Source: Paraescarpia echinospica (lineage: Eukaryota; Annelida; Polychaeta; Sabellida; Siboglinidae). Taken from it: 64,000 nucleotides of DNA. Shown here piece by piece: positions 1 to 8,781 of this stretch (position 1 is the stretch's first letter; each line of letters begins with the position of its first letter). The position numbers were made by a program, and so were the translations under genes. Below the pieces are notes generated by a model. It saw only the letters and a program-made list of their open reading frames with translations. It was not told where the DNA came from and searched no databases. The stretch spans positions 52,275,117 through 52,339,116 of the forward strand of contig CM034541.1 of assembly GCA_020002185.1 (NCBI GenBank), read 5' to 3'.

Positions 1-138
1 TACGCGCCGCTCCTGCGGCGCCAATTCGATTCGATTGAGATAGATATAAGAGACGACCTCGGTCAGTCGATACCATTTGAGAACGGAAAAGTCGTGACGA
101 CGCTTCACGTCCGACGCCGCAAGTCGAAACTGTTCTGA
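1..138 (+). CDS. C-terminal end of penton-like minor capsid protein (5' truncated by window)
   Basis: Frame 1 is open from the first base to TGA at 136-138, giving 45 codons. The tail (IEIDIRDDLGQSIPFENGKV, then TLHVRR) has the motif seen at the C-terminus of the penton-like jelly-roll proteins encoded just upstream of the capsid gene in F54H12.2-type Polintons. It would form the capsid vertex. The next start codon (141) follows the stop by 2 bases, so it belongs to the same plus-strand virion-gene cluster. Only the last residues are visible, so function rests on this short motif and position. Confidence 0.6.
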   Translation, partial: YAPLLRRQFDSIEIDIRDDLGQSIPFENGKVVTTLHVRRRKSKLF

Positions 139-140
139 CG

Positions 141-542
141 ATGACGCGAAACGTGTACGAGGACTACTACACGCGGCAGGTCGGCGGTGGCCTGCCGGTG
201 TTCGTAGGCGCCCGAGCGCAGCGAGGCCACGGACTGGGTAATCTCTTTGGCAGCCTGTTTCGAAGTGCCATGCCGCTTATCAAGAGAGGGGCCATGGCGC
301 TGGGTAAGCGCGCGTTCAAGACGGGCGTGCGCGTGGCGCAGGACGTCGTCGCCGGCGGCAATCTGAAGCAGGCGGTGAAGAGGCGTGCGAGGGAGGCGGG
401 CGCCGACCTTCTCGACGGGCTGCTGAATGCCCCGCCGCCGAAAAAGCGACGACGACGCATAAAGCCGCCCGGCAAGCCGGCGACGGCCAGCAAGAAGAGG
501 CGCCGTCGAAAGAGGCCGAGCGACGACGTATTTCCCGCGTAG
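141..542 (+). CDS. pX/pVI-like small basic core or minor capsid protein
   Basis: This 133-residue protein starts 2 bases after the preceding stop. Residues about 30-80 form a Gly/Arg-rich amphipathic segment (HGLGNLFGSLFRSAMPLIKR) of the kind found in adenoviral pX/pVI-like proteins of Polintons and adintoviruses. The C-terminus has two strongly basic clusters, KKRRRR and KKRRRRKR, suited to DNA binding and nuclear targeting. A likely role is condensation of packaged DNA or linking genome and capsid, possibly after cleavage by the protease at 1929-2378. A Gly-rich stretch (residues 14-18) could be a processing site, but this is speculative. The frame is intact. Confidence 0.7.
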   Translation: MTRNVYEDYYTRQVGGGLPVFVGARAQRGHGLGNLFGSLFRSAMPLIKRGAMALGKRAFKTGVRVAQDVVAGGNLKQAVKRRAREAGADLLDGLLNAPPPKKRRRRIKPPGKPATASKKRRRRKRPSDDVFPA

Positions 543-625
543 TAGTAGTAGCTACATAAGTCCGACCGGCAAGGCGGCACCGGACAGTAAGGGGAGGCGC
601 CGTCGAACGAAGCAGACGTAGTAGG
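543..625 (+). repeat. Degenerate tandem duplication of the 3' end of the pX-like gene
   Basis: Bases about 563-625 resemble about 478-540 (shared CCGGCAAG, a CGGC/CGG/CAG/AAG pattern, then GGCGCCGTCGAA). The copy no longer encodes a continuation because three TAG triplets follow at 541-549. It separates the pX-like and capsid genes. Confidence 0.55.
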
Positions 626-1927
626 ATGGCGTTCGTGCATCGGCAGTCGTGCGAGGGCGTAAAGTCCGAACTGGACCTGTTCAGTGTGCCGACGACGCAG
701 ACGAGCATCGAGAGCGGCCAGTGGATCGATCACCAGCCGCTGACGGCCCTCGACGCTGGCGGCCCCCTCGAGTTTCTCATTCCGGGATCCGGAGACGACT
801 ATCTGGACCTGTCGTCCGTTAGACTGTACGTGCGCGCCAAGGTGGTGAAGGGGGACGGTACCGCGCTCGCGAACGACAGCGTCGTGGCGCCCGTCAACAA
901 TTTCCTGCATTCGATGTTCAGTCAGGTCGACGTGACGCTGAACGGCACGCTCGTGACGCCGTCGTCGAATACGTACCCGTTTCGGGCCTACATCGAGACA
1001 CTGCTCAGTTACGGACCCGACGCCAAAAAGTCGCAGCTCGAGGCCGACCTGTGGTGCAAGGACACCGCCGGGCGCATGGAGGCAACCAACAACAACAACG
1101 GCGGGTTCGCGCATCGGCACGATTTCGTACACGAAAGTCGCGAGTTCGACATGATAGGGCGCCTGCACGTCGACGTGCTCATGCAGAACCGGTGCCTGGT
1201 GAACGGCGTCGACCTGAAGATGCAACTGGTGCGCAGCAAGGACGCCTTCGCGCTCATGGGCGACGTCGTCGATCCGGGGTTCAAAATCGTTCTGCTGGAG
1301 GCCTACCTGCAGGCGCGCAAGATTAAGTTGAATCCGGCCGTCCAGCTCGGTCACATCAAGGCGCTGACGCACGGGACGGCCAAGTATCCGATGCGCCGCG
1401 TCGACTGCAAGGTGTTCTCGATACCGCAGGGTACCGCGTCGCACACGCACGAGAACGTCTATCTGGGGACGCTCCCGCGACGCGTGTTCATGTGCCTGAT
1501 CGACAACGACGCCTACAACGGGGCCTACGATAAAAACCCGTTCAACGTGAAGCACAACGACATAAACTTCTTCGCCCTCTACGTCGACGGACGCCAGGTG
1601 CCGAGCAAGCCGCTGCAGCCGGACTTCGCGCATCGGCGCTACATCCGAAGCTATATGAACCTGTTCGCCGCGACGGGGAAGGCGTACGAGGACGAGGGGT
1701 TCGATGTGACGCGCGGCGAGTTCGGCAGCGGCTACACCATATTCGGCTTCGACCTGTCGCCCGACTGCTGCGACGGCGAACACTTCAACGTCGTGCGTAC
1801 GGGGAACCTGCGCGCCGAGCTCCACTTTGTGCACGCGCTCGCCCGGACGGTGAACGTCGTCGTGTACGGGGAGTTCGAGACGGTGCTCGAAATCGACAAG
1901 AACCGGAACGTCGTGTACGACTTCTGA
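626..1927 (+). CDS. Major capsid protein, F54H12.2-like (jelly-roll family of Polintons)
   Basis: The 433-residue protein belongs to the family annotated in animals as uncharacterized protein F54H12.2-like, which are capsid proteins of Maverick-type elements. Recognisable stretches include LIPGSGDDYLDLSS near residue 50, VAPVNNFLHSMFSQVDVTLNG near 90-110, [10 protein letters not shown] near 257, and KNPFNVKHNDINFFALYVDG near 305. The length fits a double-jelly-roll major capsid protein of this family, although the fold cannot be seen directly. It would assemble the icosahedral shell. The start at 626 follows the duplicated spacer and is the first ATG in frame. The frame is intact to TGA at 1925-1927, one base before the protease gene. 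A degraded homologue lies at 24,437-24,985. Confidence 0.85.
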   Translation: MAFVHRQSCEGVKSELDLFSVPTTQTSIESGQWIDHQPLTALDAGGPLEFLIPGSGDDYLDLSSVRLYVRAKVVKGDGTALANDSVVAPVNNFLHSMFSQVDVTLNGTLVTPSSNTYPFRAYIETLLSYGPDAKKSQLEADLWCKDTAGRMEATNNNNGGFAHRHDFVHESREFDMIGRLHVDVLMQNRCLVNGVDLKMQLVRSKDAFALMGDVVDPGFKIVLLEAYLQARKIKLNPAVQLGHIKALTHGTAKYPMRRVDCKVFSIPQGTASHTHENVYLGTLPRRVFMCLIDNDAYNGAYDKNPFNVKHNDINFFALYVDGRQVPSKPLQPDFAHRRYIRSYMNLFAATGKAYEDEGFDVTRGEFGSGYTIFGFDLSPDCCDGEHFNVVRTGNLRAELHFVHALARTVNVVVYGEFETVLEIDKNRNVVYDF

Positions 1928-1928
1928 G

Positions 1929-2378
1929 ATGGACACGTTTCAGCTGATGCGTCGCCTGGCGATCGACGCGTACACTAAAAACATCGTCGTTGGCGTCGTG
2001 CCCAAAGACGAGCTGCCGGGGCGGCGACTCACCGCCTACCCGACGGCGTTCGTGTGCAACACCGACGACGGCGACGAACCGGGCGAGCACTGGGTGGCCG
2101 TCTACGTGGGAGCCGACCGGCGAGGCGAGTACTTCGATTCGTACGGCCGTCCGCCGCTGCACGCCGACTTCCGCGCCTTCCTGAACCGCAACTGCGACTC
2201 GTGGACGCACAACGACAAGCGACTGCAGAGCGGCGTATCTAACGTGTGCGGACAATATTGCGTCACCTACCTGCTCTTACGGTGCCGCGGAATGCCGCTA
2301 AGCGGCTTCCAGTGCCTGTTCGGCCCCGATAGGGTGGCCAACGACTGTCTCGTATTCGACTGGCTAAAGCCTCATTGA
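1929..2378 (+). CDS. Adenain-type maturation cysteine protease (peptidase family C5)
   Basis: The 149-residue protein has the adenovirus protease layout. His54 sits in EHWVAVYV, Asp70 in YFDSYG (Glu or Asp in the family), Gln100 is exactly 7 residues before Cys107, and the nucleophile motif is VCGQYC. The triad plus oxyanion Gln spacing match the family closely. It would cleave capsid precursors during virion maturation, making it the expected partner of the capsid, penton and pX-like products upstream. ATG follows the capsid stop by 1 base. The frame is complete, no break is seen, and all catalytic residues are present. Confidence 0.88.
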   Translation: MDTFQLMRRLAIDAYTKNIVVGVVPKDELPGRRLTAYPTAFVCNTDDGDEPGEHWVAVYVGADRRGEYFDSYGRPPLHADFRAFLNRNCDSWTHNDKRLQSGVSNVCGQYCVTYLLLRCRGMPLSGFQCLFGPDRVANDCLVFDWLKPH

Positions 2379-2535
2379 ACGCTGCCTATTATCGCTTGTT
2401 GTTATTATTAGACGACCGAGAATCCGAACCGACTTTGTCGGACCCGCCGGTCGCGGGCTCCTCGCCGCGCTAGGCAGGCAAGACCGAAGTAGTGAGGTTG
2501 TATTGTTGCGCTATCGCTTGCTATTACCGAAGTTA

Positions 2536-2541
2536 AATAAA
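2536..2541 (+). terminator. Polyadenylation signal AATAAA for the virion-gene transcripts
   Basis: The first canonical AATAAA after the protease stop, 158 bases downstream. It faces the minus-strand signal at 2572-2577, as expected between convergent genes. The rest of 2379-2603 holds no gene that I can see. Confidence 0.6.
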
Positions 2542-2571
2542 ACGCTGAAAACTGTACCGAGTGTTCGCATT

Positions 2572-2577
2572 TTTATT
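2572..2577 (-). terminator. Polyadenylation signal AATAAA (minus) for the polymerase gene
   Basis: TTTATT on the plus strand reads AATAAA on the minus strand, about 96 bases beyond the polymerase stop at 2673-2675. Confidence 0.55.
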
Positions 2578-2579
2578 CG

Positions 2580-2655
2580 CATACATACATACATACATAC
2601 ATAGACCCCTAGGTAGGGGTCCCTACCCCTAGGTAGGGGTCCCTACCCCTAGGGA
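2580..2655. repeat. CATA microsatellite plus near-palindromic 20-bp tandem repeat
   Basis: A short (CATA)n run (2580-2603) is followed by two and a half copies of ACCCCTAGGTAGGGGTCCCT (2605-2654). Each unit is almost self-complementary around CCTAGG. It lies between the two converging polyadenylation signals and the end of the polymerase gene. Confidence 0.7.
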
Positions 2656-2672
2656 GGGAGGGAGGTCCCTCG

Positions 2673-5600
2673 TTATACGAGTATCGGTGCCGTGGTGACG
2701 CCGTCGTCGAGCACGCGCCGTTTGGCGTAGAAGTAGCTCAGCGCCGCGCGCTCCTGAACGTACGTCAGCACGGACGACTCCTTCACTTGGAAGCCGCGGT
2801 TCCGGCCACCGCCGCTCCTTTGGTGGCGCAGCACGTCGAGGAAGGCGTCCTTGTCGACGTCGTTCTGACGCTTGCTCAGTCCCTTCGTACTGTACTTGTC
2901 GCCGTCGTCGCCGCCGAAACACTAGTACGTCTTGCTGCAGAGCGCGACGATTCCGCGGCCGGACCATTCCTCTTTGAAGAGCCCCGGCGTTCGCTTGTCG
3001 TACCGGCGCCGACGTGCGCAACACTCGGCGGGCGCGTCCCACGCTCGGCCGGCGAGTCGGCACCGCAAGTACGCCTCCGCGTGCGCGTCGCAGTGTTCCG
3101 ACGGGAACCACTCGCCGCGGTGTCGAAAGTAGTGTTCGCGCTTGGCCGCCGCCACGAGCTCGTCGAGTTGGCGCCCCGCGAGGCTCAAATACGCCGAGTC
3201 CGTGTCCATCGCGCAGTACTGGAACAGGGGGTGCGGAATGTAGGCGGCGATAAAGTCGTAATAAAACTCCAGCATGCGCAGTTTGGCGTACTGTAGTACG
3301 AAGTAGCCGATCTGGTTGGGCAGCGCGTACCGGACGGTTCGCTTGTTCAGCGCCACCTCGTAGAGGCCGTCGGGGACGACGACGTCGAGCTGACGGAAGA
3401 GACGATTATTTATCAGCGTCGAGGCGCCGGCGGCCGTGCAGAACTTGATGTTGCGGTGCAGGTCGACGCGCGTGATCGTTTTCCCGTATGAACTGTTGCC
3501 GAGCAGTTTAAACGTGTCGGCGATGATGGCCTTGTCGGGGTCGTCGTCGCCCGCGCGTCGCGCGGCGGAGACCGTGTCGCCGAAGCGGCGAAAGCACGCG
3601 ACCGGCTCGTACTCGACGATCTGGTAGACGCGCTCGACGACGAGTCCGTGCCGCAGATACCACCGCAGTAGCGGCGTCGCGAGTAGAATCTTGACGCCGA
3701 AGAAGCTCCCCACGAGCGTGCGCTGAGGCCTGACGAGGAGGTCGTGCGTTTCGGCGTAGCGACGCATGAACGGGCTGAGATCGTCGCGCTCGATGTAGGC
3801 GTTCTTGAAGATCGGCTGCATCTCGGCGAAGGTGTCGCGCAGCGCCACCGGCACGGCGATGTCGCACTCGACGAGGCCGAACAGCGTGCCGTCGAGCACG
3901 GCCTTCAGGATCGTCGACCGCGTCACGGCGCCGTCGCCGGTCCAGCTCCGCGGTGGCGGCGGCGGCGGCGGTCGCGACGCGCGCCACTGGCACTCCCACA
4001 TCTCGACGACGGCGACGAAGCGGCGAAGGTAGGCCGTGACGGCGGCCGTCTCGGCGTACAGTTGGCTCATCGGCTTACCGTTCACCGCGTTCGTCTCCCT
4101 CCCCGTGCACGGACAGCCGTGGAAGAAGCACCCTTGGAACTGGTACGCCGTCCGCGTCGCGCCACACCAGCCGTCGACCCGGTACTTGCCGACGCGCTTC
4201 TCGCGCCCGTTGAGCTGGTGACGTATGTGGGCCCCCGTCCGGCCCGCCTCCCACGTCAGCCACTCGACGGCCAGGCGGCCGTAGCGGTGTACGCGCTCCG
4301 GCCGAAAGGCGTTGTCCGCGCGCCGGCGCGTGTACCACCCCGTCGGCATCTCCTGCGTGATCGCCCATAGATAGAGGCCGTTTGCGTCGAAGCCCACAAT
4401 AGAGCGACAGGGGCGCGCCGACTCGCCGTACTCCTCGCGCCGAAGGGCGGTCACGCCGGCCTCGTGATAGCGCGCGAAAATGATCGAGGGACCGCCGACG
4501 ATCTGCGACTGTAGGAGGCGGTGCAGGTCCTTGTTCGACTCGTTGAAGAGCGTGAAGTGGAGCGACGACGGTAGATCGTTGAAGAGATACAGCAGCGTCA
4601 GCCCCGGCACGCTGATGGCGTCCTTGAACATGTCGATGCGGCGCTGCCGATAGAAGGCGAACTGCTTGTCAAGGGCCTCCAGGAACGGCACCACGTCCCT
4701 ATTGTTATACCACACGAGGTAGTCCCGTAGCGTCGTCATCCCCTCGTCGCGCCATACCCGCGCGCAACCCTCGTATTCGGCGGCCGAGATGCCTTCGCGC
4801 TTCAGGCGGCTGTAGAAGGCCTCGCGCGGTGGCAGCCGGGTCTCGGCCAGTTTACGCGGGTCGTCGAGGTACTCGTAGGGGAAGTGCCCCTTCGTAGCCT
4901 CGCAGCCGTAGGCCTTCAGAAACCGGTCGTAGCTGACGCCGGGGGCCAGGTAGTTGGTGATGTCCAGGAACTTGAGTGTCGCCGTCGTCAGGCACATGAA
5001 GTTGTTCTGACGCTTGATCGTGAACGCCGACGAGATGTCCTGCGCGGCGTCGGTCATGAACAGGGGCGTCAGATATTTCTTAACGACGTTCAAGTCGTAC
5101 TTCCCCGAATTGAAGCCGAGGACGGGGAGGCGGCGCAGGTGCTGCCACAGACGGTCGCCGAGCGCCGTGTACGGGCTCTTATCGTGTGCCGCCTCCGCCA
5201 CCGTTGCGTGCGCCCGCCATTCGGCGTCGAGCGCGTCGATTGCCTCGAAGGTCGCGTCGAACGACGGCCGCAGTGCCGCGCACGCCGCCTCGCTCATGGC
5301 CTCCAGGGCGTCGATCAGGCGCTTCGCGAGGTCGCCCGAATCGCCGGACGTCACGAAGCAGCGCGCCAACTCGTGTCCGGGGACGTTCGAGACGACGCTC
5401 ACGCTGAGTAGCTCGTGTCGCGCTATCCACCGGCATTTGGCGCTGTCCGCCGGCAGAGCGTGATCGTCGAAGTAGCACTCAAAATCATACGTCGCCCTGT
5501 ACGGATAGTAGCGCAGGCGTTCGTCCACGTAGACGCCCTCGTCCTCCAGCTGCTGAAACACGGACGGCGTCGGATGGTAGACGCCGCCGGGAAAGACGTG

Positions 5601-6733
5601 GCGAACGCCGCCCTCGCACGTCGCCTCGTGACACCGCAGCCGACTGGCGGTGCGCCACAGCGAATCGCCGCACTTGCCGCATCGATACGAACGACAGAAC
5701 AGCGACCCGTCGGCTATGAAGGAATAGTGCGTTCCGAATAGATTGACGCTCATGGTGGTCGGGTAGCGATGGAGGGAGCGGCGGACCACTTCGGCGGTGG
5801 CGTCCTCCGCCGCCGACAACCGATACACGGTCACATTCGTTTCGAAGGCCGCCTCCACCCGGCCGAGTTCGTTCAGCGGGACGCCGGCGAACGCGCAGTA
5901 GGGTTGGTCGCCGTAGTCGGCGTAGAGCCTTAAGGCGGCGGCCGTCAAATCGTCAGCGCGAAAGTTGGCGCCCCGATGCAGCGCCAGACAGCGGAAGAGG
6001 CACAAGTTGTCGGCATACGGATGCCCGCGGCGATCGTTCACTAGGCTGACGAGGCCCGCGTTGTGGCGCAGATAGGCGGGAAGGGACTGCTGACGGGCGC
6101 ATCCGATAGGATGGTGGATGATGGCGTTGAGAAAATACGTAACGTTCGTTACCAACTCGGCGATCCACCCCGAGTCGGGGCGCTGCGCAATCACGTACTG
6201 CAGAACGTCGGGCTGTCGGGTGGCCTCGAGGAAGCGTTCGAATGACGCGGCGTCGGAAACGAGGACGGGCGACTCGAGATAGCGGCCGCAACAGTTACTC
6301 GAAGAATGGTAGTAACGTAGTCGGCCGTCTCCCTGTGCCGCAGAATAAACCCGTACGATAAGTTTATTTTAAAGGCCCGAGTCTGCGCCTCGAACATCAG
6401 TCGTAGTTGCGCGCTCGTCGCCCCGTGTCCGGCCAAATGGAAATTATACCTAGATTGAACGGGTCCGCGCACTACAGACGTACGGATGCTCGCCCAGTAA
6501 TCGCGCACGACGCTCTGTAGGTCGTCGTCGGCGCTCTCCTCTAACGTTCGATTTGGGGGCCCCTCAGCGGCGTCTCCACACATTCGCAGATGCCGCAACA
6601 TATTGGGGCGCTGTGCGAACGCTTGATTGCATTTCGGGCATACTACGTGTTCATCGCTGCCGCATGTTTTTAGATGCTGCGACAAATTAAAAAGACGGAC
6701 GAACGATCGATCGCATTTCGGACACACGTGCAT
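2673..6733 (-). pseudogene. Protein-primed family-B DNA polymerase with N-terminal C2H2 fingers; broken by one frameshift and one in-frame stop
   Basis: The start is ATG at 6733-6731, giving two CxxC...H zinc-finger units (CPKCDRSF, CPKCNQAF). That frame stops near 6190, and the conserved sequence moves to another frame at about 6,310-6,335, so a frameshift lies there. Counted from the in-frame Met at 6194, exonuclease motifs are DFEC (about 237), FNSGKYD (361) and YNNRD (496). Polymerase motif A is DANGLY (603), motif B is LLGNSSYG (897) and motif C is MDTDS (996). A KTY motif is followed at once by an in-frame TAG at 2922-2924, after which the same frame stays open for 82 more codons to TAA at 2673-2675. 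The gene would copy the element from a terminal protein. Both breaks may be real decay or sequence error. Confidence 0.88.
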
Positions 6734-6782
6734 CGTCGGTCTAGGCGGCACACTATTAACTACGACGGGGGCGCGTCGACGC

Positions 6783-6789
6783 CCTTTAT
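6783..6789 (-). promoter_or_regulatory. TATA box of the polymerase gene
   Basis: The minus strand reads TATAAAG about 50 bases upstream of the ATG at 6733, placing a transcription start near 6,758 and a very short 5' UTR. The alternative upstream GTG at 6751 would sit almost at the start site, which favours the ATG. Confidence 0.6.
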
Positions 6790-6825
6790 AAGGCCACCCT
6801 AAACCCCGCTAGGGGCTTTTCTAAG

Positions 6826-7310
6826 CGCCGTCAGGTGGCGACACAGACAGGTGGCAGCGCCGCGGGATGCGTTTGGCAGTGGCGCCCAGCGGCCAAATTT
6901 TTTTTGTTCACGTTTTGCGTCAGGTGGCGACACCGACAGGTGGGCAGCGTCGAGGGATACTGTCAGTGGCGGCCAAGTTTTTGTTTACGTTTTGACGCCC
7001 GAATACGACGGCAAAGTTTTGTAGTAGAAATTTCGGCTGTCCACGGCAACGTTTTTGTAGTAGAAATTTTTGTAGTAGAAATTTCGCCTAAGTTTTTTTT
7101 ACGTTTTGTAGTAGCAATTTCGCCCGTCAGGGGCGCCCAAATACGACGGTTTGTAGTAGAAATTTCGGCTGTCAGCTGCTGCCCCCACGGCAAAGTGTTT
7201 GTAGTAGAAATTTCGACTGTCAGGGGCGCCCGGCTGCAGCGACAAAGTTTACGCTTTGTAGTAGAAATTTCGGCCGTCAGTGGCGCCCGGAGTGTTTTGT
7301 GGGCGGCAGC
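6826..7310. repeat. Iterated motifs upstream of the polymerase: GTAGTAGAAATTTCG array
   Basis: The core GTAGTAGAAATTT occurs seven times (starts near 7020, 7056, 7072, 7108 with one mismatch, 7154, 7201, 7258), often followed by CGGCTGTCAG and GGGGCGCCC. Before it are two copies of GTCAGGTGGCGACAC(A/C)GACAGGTGG (about 6831 and 6921). Spacing is irregular (16-57 bases). No gene is visible here. The arrangement resembles a block of protein-binding sites such as an enhancer or replication-related iterons; the function is unknown. Confidence 0.65.
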
Positions 7311-7388
7311 CGCCATTGGACAGGCATTGAATGACGTGCGGTTTTTTTGGATGGTAACAACAGAAGGCGGGAATTGATTTTCATACGT

Positions 7389-7394
7389 TTTATT
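7389..7394 (-). terminator. Candidate polyadenylation signal (minus) for the accessory genes
   Basis: TTTATT reads AATAAA on the minus strand. It is the first canonical signal I noticed after the stop at 7833, which would leave a 3' UTR of about 440 bases made of the duplicated segment. Confidence 0.35.
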
Positions 7395-7423
7395 AAGCAG
7401 TCTCGTACTACATCACGACAGTA

Positions 7424-7873
7424 AGGCTTTATGCCACAGCAGAGTAAATAATAATAATAAGGCTCTAACAACGGCCTATAGCAAAATGTTCGGCGGGGCG
7501 CTTATGCCACAGCGGAGTAAATAATAACGCTTTAGGAGCGCCACACTATAGGCCGCTGGTAATACTGCACAGCGACCATTCAATTTCCTGCTAATGTTCA
7601 TCAGCGGCGTACCTACTAATAACGCTTTATACCATAGCGAAATGCAATGTTCAGACGTCCCCTTTTCAACAGGTAATACTGTAAACAGTAAAGAGGCTTT
7701 ATGCCACAGCAGAGTAAATAATAACAACGGCCTATAGCAAAATGTTCGGCGGGGCGCTTATGCCATCATTCAATTTCCTGCTAATGTTCATCAGCGGCTT
7801 TATGCCATAGCGAAATGCACTGTTCATAGCGTTCAGACGTCGAGGCATGCCCTTTTCATCAGGTAATACTGTA
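7424..7873. repeat. Imperfect tandem duplication of about 270 bp, second copy overlapping the 3' end of a gene
   Basis: Segment GGCTTTATGCCACAGCAGAG...GGCGCTTATGCCA (7426-7507) recurs at 7695-7766. Segment CATTCAATTTCCTGCTAATG...CAGGTAATACTGTA (7576-7682) recurs at 7767-7873. The second copy includes the last codons of the minus-strand gene ending at 7833, so part of that gene's 3' end and UTR was duplicated and then diverged by indels. Confidence 0.7.
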
Positions 7874-8720
7874 CGGCGACCTCCAACAGAGCACGGTCGA
7901 ACGGCGCCGTCCAATCCGTCCCCATGAGCCAGTCGGCTACCTGGCGCAGGAGCGCGCCCTCCGAGGCGCGATCGCCACGCACGCAACGATCCTCCAGTAC
8001 CGAGAGTATACGAATAGCAGGAAGCAACAACGTCTGCTGTAGAAAGCTGTCGAGTGACGCTGAAAAAAAGCACACATTCAGGGCCGCCACGTTTTCGTAC
8101 AGAATGTTGTACCGCCGGCTCGGCTTCCTCCCCCTGTAGCCGCACATGTGCACGAAGGGGCACCCCTCTTCAGGGGGGCACTCACCACATTCTTGTCGCG
8201 CTGTGTCCATCACGCGCTCGCCGACTAGCTCAGCAAACGTGGACATCATGCATCGCTGGCGACCGGCGTACGAATGCAGAACGCTCCACTCCGAGTCAGC
8301 CTGAAGTGTGCCCACGACCACAGGGCGTTTGTTACGGGCCCACGGTATGAAGTCTTCCGACGAGACGGACAGCACGGCCAGCGGCAGTGGTGACGATAGC
8401 ACGGTCGCGGCGGCGTCCGCTGTCGCCGCCGGGGCTATTGGCACAGCGGCTGCCTCGTCTGGACCCATTACCACCACCACCGGGGTTAATGCAACGTACG
8501 TGGGCGTCCCGGCGTCGCTCACCAGGTCGTGCGGTGGCATGGGCTGCGTGCCGTCCGCTGCAGGCCAGTACGATAGCGCTTCTTCGGCTCTCCCCAGCGG
8601 TGGAGGGTCGACGGCAAGGAGGCGTGGCGTCGTTTCCTTCTTAGCGCACTTCTCGGCAGGGGGTGCGCACTCGTCAGCAGCGTCGATAAGGCCGCGCAAC
8701 GCAGCAGCAATTACAGCGTC
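7833..8720 (-). CDS. Unknown accessory protein, 3' exon of a probable spliced gene
   Basis: An open frame of about 295 codons ends at 7833. I recognise no family. The first in-frame ATG is more than 50 codons in, but the frame runs upstream to a good 3' splice site (TTCTTCTGTAG, acceptor AG at 8722-8721), so a 5' exon is likely. The N-terminal third is Pro/Ala/Val-rich and looks disordered. The C-terminal half has conserved-looking character, with a Cys cluster (CGECPPEEGCPFVHMCGY) that could bind zinc and helical sequence towards the end. It lies 62 bases downstream of the RPA-like gene on the same strand and may share its promoter at 9,514. GC-rich codon use matches the other E1 genes. Confidence 0.55.
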   Translation of the reverse strand, partial: DAVIAAALRGLIDAADECAPPAEKCAKKETTPRLLAVDPPPLGRAEEALSYWPAADGTQPMPPHDLVSDAGTPTYVALTPVVVVMGPDEAAAVPIAPAATADAAATVLSSPLPLAVLSVSSEDFIPWARNKRPVVVGTLQADSEWSVLHSYAGRQRCMMSTFAELVGERVMDTARQECGECPPEEGCPFVHMCGYRGRKPSRRYNILYENVAALNVCFFSASLDSFLQQTLLLPAIRILSVLEDRCVRGDRASEGALLRQVADWLMGTDWTAPFDRALLEVAVQYYLMKRACLDV

Positions 8721-8781
8721 CTACAGAAGAATAACCAAAGCAGCAATTAGGTCTACAGAACACTAGCCAAACGTTAGTCAT

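Noticed and set aside
167..1936. Long minus-strand frame of 589 codons opposite the capsid gene
   Set aside because: Mirror of GC-rich coding DNA; no recognisable domain, and the plus-strand frames are clearly the real genes.
6734..6751. GTG at 6751 as polymerase start
   Set aside because: Non-ATG, and only about 7 bases from the predicted transcription start; ATG at 6733 directly precedes the first zinc finger.
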